A stretch of 6,099 bases of DNA. Source: Acidobacteriaceae bacterium. GTDB taxonomy: Bacteria > Acidobacteriota > Terriglobia > Terriglobales > Acidobacteriaceae. The notes below the pieces were generated by a model that was not told the origin of the DNA, ran no database searches, and saw nothing but the letters and a program-made list of their open reading frames with translations. Shown piece by piece: positions 1 through 5,884 of this stretch; position 1 is the first letter of the stretch; every line of letters begins with the position of its first letter. The stretch spans positions 757 through 6,855 of the forward strand of contig PMTP01000087.1 of the NCBI GenBank assembly GCA_003167305.1. The letters run 5' to 3'. Both the position numbers and the translations under genes were made by a program.

Positions 1-28
1 GTCTATCTGCTGGCGCATTAACCCATCT

Positions 29-619
29 TCACGGCTTCCGCCAGACCATGGAGTATCTGAACAGCAGATGCTGACGAAATTTGTTTCCCGGCAGAAGAGC
101 ATCGCAAGACGCTCGAATCTTTTCCAGCGTCTCTCTTGGTTCTTGCAACGGCGGTCTCACATCCGCGCAAGATCGAAACTGTCGCAAGATCCAACTCGCT
201 GGTTTTCCGGCAGCCGCGTACGCATAATCCTGAATTGTGTGCGCACGATAGAGTCCGATCACTCCGAGCACGCCACCGGATTTCAAAAGATTCCGTAGCC
301 GACCAAGTGCAGTTGTGAGCGGAAGGTGATGAAGCGTCGCAATCACTGAAATCAGATCGAAACTGTCGTCGCAAAATGGGTGCGTCATCACATCGCCTTC
401 AACAAACGTGATGCGCCCTTCCGAATTACCAGCCGCTCTACCCCGCAGCAGAGTTTCGTGATCGACGTCAATAGCAGTCACACGCTCGCAATGCCTTGCA
501 AGCTGTCGCGCGAACAAACCGTGACCGCAACCGACGTCGAGCGCACTCTTGCAATTCGGCGGAATTGAACCAAGTATCACGCCGTGATAGTGAATATTGT
601 GATTCCAATCGCTGTGCAT
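29..619 (-). CDS. Class I SAM-dependent methyltransferase (methyltransferase type 11-like)
   Basis: Complete, 196 residues. SAM motif I is A-L-D-V-G-C-G-H-G (26-34), with acidic D51 ending the second strand (T-A-I-D-V-D). G-D-V (75-77) is the third-strand loop, then comes F-D-L-I-S-V-I-A-T-L-H-H-L (87-99), the motif IV/post-strand-4 region, and L-L-K-S-G-G-V-L-G-V (111-120) is the usual motif before strand 5. The C-terminal R-Y-S-M-V-W-R-K-P is also a common end of small class I methyltransferases. The substrate cannot be inferred: known hopanoid methylases such as HpnP are radical-SAM enzymes, so this is not one of them. The ATG at 619 has AGAGG only 3 nt upstream, rather close. It starts 24 bp after the hpnE stop and may be the last gene of the operon or a separate neighbour. 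Its GC content (sample lines about 50-55%) is between that of hpnE and the AT-rich gene. Confidence 0.88.
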   Translation of the reverse strand: MHSDWNHNIHYHGVILGSIPPNCKSALDVGCGHGLFARQLARHCERVTAIDVDHETLLRGRAAGNSEGRITFVEGDVMTHPFCDDSFDLISVIATLHHLPLTTALGRLRNLLKSGGVLGVIGLYRAHTIQDYAYAAAGKPASWILRQFRSCADVRPPLQEPRETLEKIRASCDALLPGNKFRQHLLFRYSMVWRKP

Positions 620-643
620 CGGCCTCTATTCATCGAGCGTCGA

Positions 644-2071
644 TCATCTAATCAACCGCATCAATCCTTGTGGTTTCAAATCAGCCTCGAAGCAGCGCAG
701 CGGATTCTCAGCGCTCAAGCCGAGCGCCTCGGCAGCTAAATGCCCGGACCGCGCCGCGCTCTCCATTGTCGAGGGCCAGCCTGTCGCCGTCCAATCTCCG
801 GCCAAAAACAGATGCGGCCATGGCGAAGAAGGGCCGGGCCGCGCCGAGTCGATCCCCGGCGGCACGCCGAAGGTGGCGTGCATCTCCTTGACCAGCGCAG
901 CCTTCAACAGCTTCGCTTCCCGCACGCGCGGAAAAAACTCCGCCAGCTCGCGGAGCGCCTGCTGAATCGCGGCCTCGCGCGGCAAAGCGGCAAAGGCCCG
1001 CGTGGCGCTGACGACTAACTCAATGTAATGCCCGCCACGCCCGCTTTGCAACTTCGACTGGTTGTACATCCAGTGAATCTCGCGGTCCAGCAGCACCGCG
1101 TGTTCGAGCTTGGTCACCTCGCGGTCAAACCACAGATGCACGCTGCAAATGGGCCAATGCTCGTGGCGCTCAAGCTGCCGCGCCAGCTTCTTCGCGCCTT
1201 CTTCGGCGGGCAAATGCGGCAATAACTTCTGCGTCGCCTCGAAGGGCAATGCGAGAATCACGTAGTCCGAAATCAGCTCGCCGGTGCGCGTACAAATCAG
1301 CCACTTGCTGGAAGCCTCATCCCAAACCGCGCCTTCCACATGCGTGTTCAACAGCACGCTGCCGCCGCGTTGCTCAAGAAACGGAGTTACACCCGCGTAT
1401 AACTCGCTCAGCGGGACGGTGCTCATTCCCATGCTGCCCGCCTCAGCCGAATTCAAAAACAGTTCGCGGATAATTTTGGCCGCATAGGGCACGGCAATCG
1501 AATCAATCTCCGCATTCAACGCGCTGGTGATGACCAGCCGCCAGAAGCGATTGATTGCGCCTTCGGTCTGCTTATGCCGCCGCAGCCAATCGCCGAGTGA
1601 CTCGCGTGTATCAACGAGCGCCTCCGGTTTCATCATTGCCCGCATCGCGCGGCCCAGTGCGAGTTTGTCGGCGAGCGTGAAGGCGTGCGCATTGAGGAAA
1701 CTCGGCGCTCCATGCAACGGCGCAGGCAGCCTGAGCGGACCTAACTCAAATGGCCCCAGCCGCGACCTTTGACCGCCGGGCTCGATCATTGTCATTTCGC
1801 TGGTCCAGTGAATCCGATCCGCGACGCCGATGCGTCGATAAAAGCCCTGTAAATTGGTGCAGCAACCGAAGAGCACGTGCTGACAGTTGTCGATGAATTC
1901 ATTCACGCCGGGATGCAGATAGGACGAGGCCCGCCCGCCCAGGTAGCCGCGCCGCTCGACCAGCTGCACGCGGAAACCGGCCTCGGCCAAAGCGCAGGCC
2001 GCGCTCATGCCGGCCACGCCCGCGCCGATGACGGTGACGGACTTTCGCGGGTTTTGCGATAAACTGCTCAA
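644..2071 (-). CDS. hpnE: HpnE, hydroxysqualene dehydroxylase / squalene-associated FAD-dependent amine-oxidase-fold protein
   Basis: Complete, 475 residues. HpnE reduces hydroxysqualene to squalene with reduced FAD, the last step of the three-gene route that feeds squalene-hopene cyclase. The N-terminal dinucleotide-binding motif is V-I-G-A-G-V-A-G-M (14-22), with E39 at the end of the second strand to bind the FAD ribose, then Y-L-G-G-R-A-S-S (43-50). The C-terminal FAD motif of the phytoene-desaturase/amine-oxidase fold is L-F-L-A-G-D-W-T-A-T-G-W-P-S-T-M-E-S-A (about 421-439), with G-D-W and the conserved S-T-M-E-S-A. H-V-L-F-G-C-C (65-71) fits HpnE. There is no signal peptide. The start is TTG at 2071, with AAAGG 7 nt upstream and an in-frame TAG five codons upstream (2084-2086) that limits the choice. 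The gene is very GC-rich, in contrast to its 5' neighbour. The methyltransferase follows after 24 bp. Confidence 0.95.
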   Translation of the reverse strand: MSSLSQNPRKSVTVIGAGVAGMSAACALAEAGFRVQLVERRGYLGGRASSYLHPGVNEFIDNCQHVLFGCCTNLQGFYRRIGVADRIHWTSEMTMIEPGGQRSRLGPFELGPLRLPAPLHGAPSFLNAHAFTLADKLALGRAMRAMMKPEALVDTRESLGDWLRRHKQTEGAINRFWRLVITSALNAEIDSIAVPYAAKIIRELFLNSAEAGSMGMSTVPLSELYAGVTPFLEQRGGSVLLNTHVEGAVWDEASSKWLICTRTGELISDYVILALPFEATQKLLPHLPAEEGAKKLARQLERHEHWPICSVHLWFDREVTKLEHAVLLDREIHWMYNQSKLQSGRGGHYIELVVSATRAFAALPREAAIQQALRELAEFFPRVREAKLLKAALVKEMHATFGVPPGIDSARPGPSSPWPHLFLAGDWTATGWPSTMESAARSGHLAAEALGLSAENPLRCFEADLKPQGLMRLIR

Positions 2072-2078
2072 TATCTTA

Positions 2079-2083
2079 CCTTT
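2079..2083 (-). promoter_or_regulatory. Ribosome binding site supporting the TTG start of hpnE
   Basis: AAAGG on the minus strand lies 7 nt before the TTG at 2071, directly after an in-frame TAG. Because the frame is closed upstream and the Rossmann strand begins at residue 11, this TTG is the only sensible start. The rest of the 44-bp gap (2072-2115) shows no promoter I can defend. Confidence 0.7.
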
Positions 2084-2113
2084 CTAGCGAGTTTATTGTT
2101 CGGATCGTAATGA

Positions 2114-2128
2114 ACTCATTCGATGAGT
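2114..2128 (-). other. Short perfect inverted repeat over the stop codon of the AT-rich gene
   Basis: ACTCAT-CGA-ATGAGT on the minus strand: 6-bp arms with a 3-nt loop, spanning the TGA stop at 2116-2118. It is AT-rich and not followed by a T-run, so it is not a convincing Rho-independent terminator. It could be a weak RNA stem or chance. Confidence 0.3.
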
Positions 2129-2646
2129 AAAAGAAGCCTTAAATATTCATCATCGCTAATCCGTTTATTCTCTGTGTAGACACATATTACTGGTCTACGC
2201 AATTCGCCAAACAATTCAGTTGCGTTTAGTTTTATTAATACAGAATCGCCACTTACAGATTCATTCTCAACAGATTTCAATTGTTTCAAATACTCATCGT
2301 TTTTACGATATACAAGAATACAAGGAGGAGAATAGGATAAGTTCTTTTCTAGACTCTCACGATCATGAAATGTTACGCCCAAAGGTCTCACGTCGTCTAC
2401 CAGCGCGAACGATAATATGATGGTCAGATCTTGTCCACTCACATCTTCATCCCGTACCTCCAAGGCTAGCTCAAAGGACTCCAAAGCAGCTGGAATCCAT
2501 GATTTCTTGGTCTTTCGCGTCCCGTCGATAACGTCAACGTGGAGTTCATCGAACCGTTCAATACCACCATCATGGATAACCGCATTGAACCATGATTGGA
2601 TTCTCTTTTTGTGTAAACTGCGTTTTCTTCTGGGAAATCCAACCAT
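2116..2646 (-). CDS. Unrecognised 176-residue protein in AT-rich DNA between hpnD and hpnE
   Basis: I do not recognise a family. The protein starts with a very basic stretch (R-R-K-R-S-L-H-K-K-R, 6-15). It then looks like a small soluble alpha/beta protein with hydrophobic strands such as L-T-I-I-L-S-F-A-L (74-82), P-C-I-L-V-Y (108-113) and P-V-I-C-V-Y (152-157), and ends L-L-L-L-I-E. There is no signal peptide, convincing membrane segment or catalytic motif. The start at 2646 is supported by GGAGAG 7 nt upstream. The frame is intact over 531 bp with a normal stop, which argues for a real gene. Sample 60-base lines here have about 30-40% GC, against about 65-77% in sampled lines of hpnD and hpnE, which suggests later acquisition or different constraints. 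It lies 32 bp after hpnD and 44 bp before hpnE, so it would be co-transcribed with them if no local promoter or terminator exists. A role in the squalene pathway is not indicated. Confidence 0.75.
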   Translation of the reverse strand: MVGFPRRKRSLHKKRIQSWFNAVIHDGGIERFDELHVDVIDGTRKTKKSWIPAALESFELALEVRDEDVSGQDLTIILSFALVDDVRPLGVTFHDRESLEKNLSYSPPCILVYRKNDEYLKQLKSVENESVSGDSVLIKLNATELFGELRRPVICVYTENKRISDDEYLRLLLLIE

Positions 2647-2678
2647 TGTTTATCTCTCCGATCTCACCAATAACAGAA

Positions 2679-3605
2679 TCAAGCAAACAGCCGCGCCCAG
2701 CCCATGCGCGCAAGGCCGACGGCCATAACGAAGAACTTTTGCGGCATGGGAACGCAGGCGCGTTGCGAGAATACATCATGGTCTGCGCAGCGAATGCGCT
2801 TCAGCAGCCTATGATAAATCGCAACCAGCACCCACAGCGCCGGGCGGCTCTCGCGGTCGATCAACGGCAGTAACTCCTGCGCTGACTGATAGTACTTCTC
2901 GGCCCTCTGGGCGATGGAAGCAAGCAACGCGCGCTCGTTGTACGTGGGCGGTGCGCTGGGCGCGCGATGCAACAGCGAGTCGAGAGAAACATTGTGAGCC
3001 GCCAAATCTTCCAGCGATAGATAGACGCGATTGCGAGCTGCATCCTCGGCTACATCGCGCAAAATGTTCGTCAGCTGAAAGGCGATACCGGTCTCTTCGG
3101 CCAGCTTCTCGGCTCGGGGATCCGAGTAGCCGAAGATGTGAATGCAGACCAGTCCCACGACCGAGGCTACCAGATAGCAGTAGCGATATAAGTCGGCAAA
3201 GGTGGCATAAGTGTCAGGCGCATCGGATGAAGCCTGATCGAGGTCCATCGTCACGCCGGCGACTAACTCATCCAGCAGGTTCAGCGGGATTTCGAAGCAC
3301 TCGACCGCGTCGCGCACGGCGAAAAAGACCAGGTCGGAAGAATCGCCGCCATGGCAGACGCCGCGCCAGTTTGCCAGCCACGCATCCAGTCGTCGTCGGC
3401 GCTCCTCGCGGGGCAGGGAATCGTCGTCGGCGAGGTCATCGGCCTGGCGCATGAAGGCGTAGATGGCGCAGATGGCGTTGCGGCGCGGCTCGGGCAAGGC
3501 GACAAAGGCGAAGTAGAAGTTCTTCGCCTCCCGCCTGGCGATTTCGCGGCACACAGCGTAGGCCGCATTCAATTTTGCATCGTGCGTCAAGCTGCCATCC
3601 TTCAA
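2679..3605 (-). CDS. hpnD: HpnD, presqualene diphosphate synthase
   Basis: Complete, 308 residues. HpnD condenses two farnesyl diphosphates into presqualene diphosphate, the first committed step to squalene. Family marks are A-K-N-F-Y-F-A-F (27-34), the first Asp-rich motif A-D-D-L-A-D (D56, D57, D60), M-D-L-D (120-123), Y-C-Y-x-V-A-S-V-V-G-L (142-152) and the second motif Q-L-T-N-I-L-R-D-V-A-E-D (D184, D188), followed by R-N-R-V-Y-L. There is no membrane anchor; a peripheral role at the membrane is expected. No ATG start fits. The annotated TTG at 3605 overlaps the hpnC stop (TTGA), which suggests reinitiation, but it lacks a clear ribosome binding site. A second in-frame TTG at 3590 has AAGGA 7 nt upstream and would give a protein 5 residues shorter; I cannot choose firmly. 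The next gene, 32 bp downstream, is AT-rich and unrelated to squalene synthesis. Confidence 0.95.
   Translation of the reverse strand: MKDGSLTHDAKLNAAYAVCREIARREAKNFYFAFVALPEPRRNAICAIYAFMRQADDLADDDSLPREERRRRLDAWLANWRGVCHGGDSSDLVFFAVRDAVECFEIPLNLLDELVAGVTMDLDQASSDAPDTYATFADLYRYCYLVASVVGLVCIHIFGYSDPRAEKLAEETGIAFQLTNILRDVAEDAARNRVYLSLEDLAAHNVSLDSLLHRAPSAPPTYNERALLASIAQRAEKYYQSAQELLPLIDRESRPALWVLVAIYHRLLKRIRCADHDVFSQRACVPMPQKFFVMAVGLARMGWARLFA
3598..3602 (-). promoter_or_regulatory. Possible ribosome binding site for an alternative hpnD start
   Basis: AAGGA on the minus strand sits 7 nt before an in-frame TTG at 3588-3590, inside the first codons of the longer hpnD form. Its spacing is good, whereas the TTG at 3605 has only weak CCGAG before it. 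If this site is used, HpnD starts at its annotated residue 6. Confidence 0.45.
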
Positions 3606-4600
3606 CTCGGATTGCCGAGGCGCGGAAAGGGCAGCAACTTGGCCCTGACAGCGCGCATCATCAGCGCCAGTTTTCTGCTCTTGGAGATGGCCGGTCGCGC
3701 GCTGAGCACATCGTAGCCCTGGCGCTCGATGGCGCGCAGAATCTCCAGGCCGCCGCGGCTGAAGAGGTCCAGATCGATGGCCAGATCGCGATGGACTTTG
3801 CCGATCAGTGGCAGGCCTTCTTCAAACAACGACCGCGCATAATTGACCTCGCAATGCATCAGGGCGCGAAACTCCGGCGTAACAATCTTATCGGCAATAT
3901 ATTCTTCGGTGACGAGGTAGAAATCCATATCCTTTTTCGGAAGATAGATCCGGCCCCGGGCATAATCCTCGCGCACATCCTGCCAAAAGTTCGCCAATTG
4001 CAGCGCGGTGCAGGTGGCGTCGGAGAGAGTGAAGTTCTCCTCGTTCGACTCGCCGCAGGCGTAGAGCACCAGGCGGCCAACGGGATTGGCCGAATAGCGG
4101 CAGTAGGCCAGCAGATCGTCGATGCTCTCGTAGCGCGTGACGGTTTGATCCTGGCGAAAGGCGACGAGCAGATCGGCGAACGGCTCCTTGGGAATGAAGC
4201 ATTCCTGGATCGTCTTGGCCAGCGCGACGAAGACCGGATGGCGCGCGCGGCCCTCGTAGCAGGCGTCCAGTTCACGCCCCCAAAAATCAAGAAGAGCTAA
4301 TGCCACGGAGCTGTCGCCCACCTCGTCGCCCAGGTCGTCGGAGACGCGGCAGTAGGCGTAGATCGCGTGAAAGTGCGGGCGCAGATCCCTGGGCAGAAAC
4401 CACGACGCTACATGGAAGTTTTCGTAGTGCGACTCGGCCAGGCGCTGGCACCAGGCTTGAGCTTCCTCGAGCGTGGGAGCAACATCGGGGATGCGATAGC
4501 TTTCAGGCAGAGCGGCCCAGCCGCGGGCGAGCAATTCCTCCTGCGGCAGCGCTTTCTCGCCGGGCGTCTCGTTCTTCGGTTCAACCGGATCGGTCGTCAT
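3602..4600 (-). CDS. hpnC: HpnC, hydroxysqualene synthase (squalene/phytoene synthase family)
   Basis: Complete, 332 residues. HpnC converts presqualene diphosphate to hydroxysqualene, the second step of the HpnD-HpnC-HpnE route to squalene, by diphosphate ionisation at a magnesium site. The all-helical trans-prenyltransferase fold is marked by H-Y-E-N-F at 58-62, which is typical of HpnC. The first Asp-rich motif is S-D-D-L-G-D-E (D88, D89, D92), and the second is N-F-W-Q-D-V-R-E-D (D208, D212), followed by R-G-R-I-Y-L-P. N-P-V-G at 172-175 is also characteristic. About 40 residues precede the conserved core, polar and Pro/Glu-rich at first, with no signal peptide or membrane segment. The ATG at 4600 is preceded by GAGGTGA, which overlaps the MDR stop codon 9 bp upstream, so coupled translation is likely. 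The 3' end overlaps hpnD by 4 bp. HpnC is distinguished from HpnD by H-Y-E-N-F and the W-Q-D form of the second motif. Confidence 0.95.
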   Translation of the reverse strand: MTTDPVEPKNETPGEKALPQEELLARGWAALPESYRIPDVAPTLEEAQAWCQRLAESHYENFHVASWFLPRDLRPHFHAIYAYCRVSDDLGDEVGDSSVALALLDFWGRELDACYEGRARHPVFVALAKTIQECFIPKEPFADLLVAFRQDQTVTRYESIDDLLAYCRYSANPVGRLVLYACGESNEENFTLSDATCTALQLANFWQDVREDYARGRIYLPKKDMDFYLVTEEYIADKIVTPEFRALMHCEVNYARSLFEEGLPLIGKVHRDLAIDLDLFSRGGLEILRAIERQGYDVLSARPAISKSRKLALMMRAVRAKLLPFPRLGNPS

Positions 4601-4609
4601 GGCTTCACC

Positions 4610-5884
4610 TCAGGGCACAATGGCGGTCTTGATCTCGCTTGAGCGATTCATCAGCTTCTCAAAGACGCGGTTGAGTTCGTAGAGGTGCGCGTGGCCGGTG
4701 ATGAAGGCTCCCGCCTGGAAGCGGCCGCTGGCGATCAGGTCGAGCGCCTTGCGACAGATGGCCGGTGTGTGGTGGAAGGTGGCGCGCAGGGTGATGTCGG
4801 AATAGTGAATGCGATTGGTGTCGAGCGTGACGTGCGTGCCCAGGGCGCATCCGCCGAAGAAGTTGACCGTACCGCCCTTGCGCACCAGTTCGACGGCTTC
4901 CTGCCATGCGTCGGGCACACCAACGGCCTCGATGGCGATGTCCACGCCGCGATTCTTCTCGGTCAGCGCGCGGGTATCGCGGATGGCCTGGCGAATGCTG
5001 GAGGCCTTCACTACGTGGGCCGCGCCCAACTGGCGCGCCGCCTCCACCTGCCCGTCGTGCTTGACGACGGCGATGACCTGGCAGCCGTAGAGTGCGGCCA
5101 CATGGAGAATCATCAATCCCAGCGGGCCGCCGCCAATGACGGCCACGGTGTCGCCGGGGTGCGGGCTCGAGTCCTCAAAACCATGCACAGCGCAGGCCAG
5201 CGGCTCGGTCAGCGCCGCGTGCTCCAGCGGCACGTGCTCCGGCACATGCAGCGTATTCATGGCCACAATGCGCGCCGGAATGCGGATGAACTCCGCATAA
5301 GCGCCGTTGTTGAAGAGCAGATCGTCGCACAGGTTCTCCTGGCCGTGCGCGCAGAAATAACACTGGCCGCACGGGGCGGAGTTCAGCGCCACTACGCGGT
5401 CGCCGGTGGCAAAGCCCTCGGTTCCCTCACCAACCTCGATGACAGTTCCGGCCTGTTCATGGCCAAAGAGCGCCGGCGGCACAATCATGCGCGCATGATA
5501 GCCCCGGCGGAAGACCTTCAGGTCGGTTCCGCAGGTGAGCGCCGCGTCCACGCGGACGATCAACTCACCGGCTTCGGCCTTGGGAATGGGAACCTGCTCG
5601 ATGCGGACATCTTCGCGGCCGTGTAGAACGGCAGCCTGCATGGTGTCGCGGCCGTGCAGTAGCACATGCTCAACCGTTTTGCGGCCCAGGCTGACGGCGG
5701 ATTCGACCTTCTTGCGGCCTTCCACCACCACCGTCTCGACGGTGTTGAAGCCGACCTCAACCACCGTATCGACAGTATTGAGGCCTCCCTCGACGACTTT
5801 CTCGGCTTTCTTGCGGCCCTCTTCGACAACCGTCTCGACGGTCTTGCGGCCTCGGAGGATCGCGGCTTTTACCGTGCCTGCCAT
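4610..5884 (-). CDS. Zinc-dependent MDR dehydrogenase with an N-terminal 11-residue repeat extension
   Basis: Complete gene, 424 residues. Residues 82-424 form an ordinary zinc MDR of about 343 residues. C118 in C-G-T-D, H142-E143 in G-H-E and E227 in T-E-P-L-A-C fit the catalytic zinc site. C172, C175, C178 and C186 form the structural zinc lobe. G251-G-G-P-L-G256 is the Rossmann nucleotide-binding loop. The Asp that usually ends the second Rossmann strand in NAD enzymes is missing (about V274-K275), so NADP or another preference is possible. Residues 3-90 are eight tandem 11-residue repeats that such enzymes normally lack; the family's usual start corresponds to M82. The ATG at 5884 is preferred because GGAGGAG lies just upstream, whereas M82 has no ribosome binding site. 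The gene overlaps the preceding MDR and ends 9 bp before hpnC, so it should be co-expressed with squalene synthesis. It probably oxidises or reduces an alcohol/carbonyl; the substrate is unknown. I see no proof that it acts in the hopanoid pathway. Confidence 0.92.
   Translation of the reverse strand: MAGTVKAAILRGRKTVETVVEEGRKKAEKVVEGGLNTVDTVVEVGFNTVETVVVEGRKKVESAVSLGRKTVEHVLLHGRDTMQAAVLHGREDVRIEQVPIPKAEAGELIVRVDAALTCGTDLKVFRRGYHARMIVPPALFGHEQAGTVIEVGEGTEGFATGDRVVALNSAPCGQCYFCAHGQENLCDDLLFNNGAYAEFIRIPARIVAMNTLHVPEHVPLEHAALTEPLACAVHGFEDSSPHPGDTVAVIGGGPLGLMILHVAALYGCQVIAVVKHDGQVEAARQLGAAHVVKASSIRQAIRDTRALTEKNRGVDIAIEAVGVPDAWQEAVELVRKGGTVNFFGGCALGTHVTLDTNRIHYSDITLRATFHHTPAICRKALDLIASGRFQAGAFITGHAHLYELNRVFEKLMNRSSEIKTAIVP
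5615..5878 (-). repeat. Eight in-frame tandem 33-bp repeats encoding an 11-residue hendecad array
   Basis: Eight consecutive 33-bp units with no indels encode residues 3-90 of the MDR. In protein order they are GTVKAAILRGR, KTVETVVEEGR, KKAEKVVEGGL, NTVDTVVEVGF, NTVETVVVEGR, KKVESAVSLGR, KTVEHVLLHGR and DTMQAAVLHGR. The consensus is [KN]-T-V-E-x-V-V-x-x-G-R. Most unit borders carry GGCCGC in the coding direction. Units 2 and 5 are closest in DNA (27 of 33 bases identical by eye), while others have drifted, including at wobble positions of conserved Val codons. That points to an old array kept by selection on the protein. At about 98 degrees per residue, positions 3, 6, 7 and 10 (V, V, V, G) fall on one face of roughly 100 degrees, with Lys/Arg and Glu elsewhere: an 11/3 amphipathic helix. 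The last unit runs into the first beta strand of the catalytic domain. Confidence 0.95.

Noticed and set aside
2072..2115. Internal promoter for hpnE
   Set aside because: AT-rich stretches such as ACAATAAACT are present, but no paired -35 and -10 boxes at proper spacing could be defended.
2114..2128. Hairpin as a Rho-independent terminator before hpnE
   Set aside because: The stem is only 6 AT-rich base pairs and no T-run follows; hpnE begins 43 nt later on the same strand with its own ribosome binding site.
3575..4300. 241-codon open frame on the plus strand opposite hpnC
   Set aside because: It is antisense to hpnC, which has both Asp-rich motifs intact, and the translation looks like no known family.
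4685..5626. 313-codon open frame on the plus strand opposite the MDR gene
   Set aside because: It lies wholly antisense to a gene with clear zinc and Rossmann motifs. Its translation shows no recognisable domain; GC-rich coding DNA commonly leaves such open antisense frames.
5639..5641. Internal ATG (M82) as the true MDR start
   Set aside because: It matches the usual family start but lacks a ribosome binding site, while the ATG at 5884 has GGAGGAG. The repeat frame is open without indels. It could still serve as a minor start.
5615..5878. Regular 33-bp spacing as a CRISPR array
   Set aside because: The units are contiguous with no unique spacers, encode a continuous in-frame protein repeat, and vary mainly as coding sequence does.
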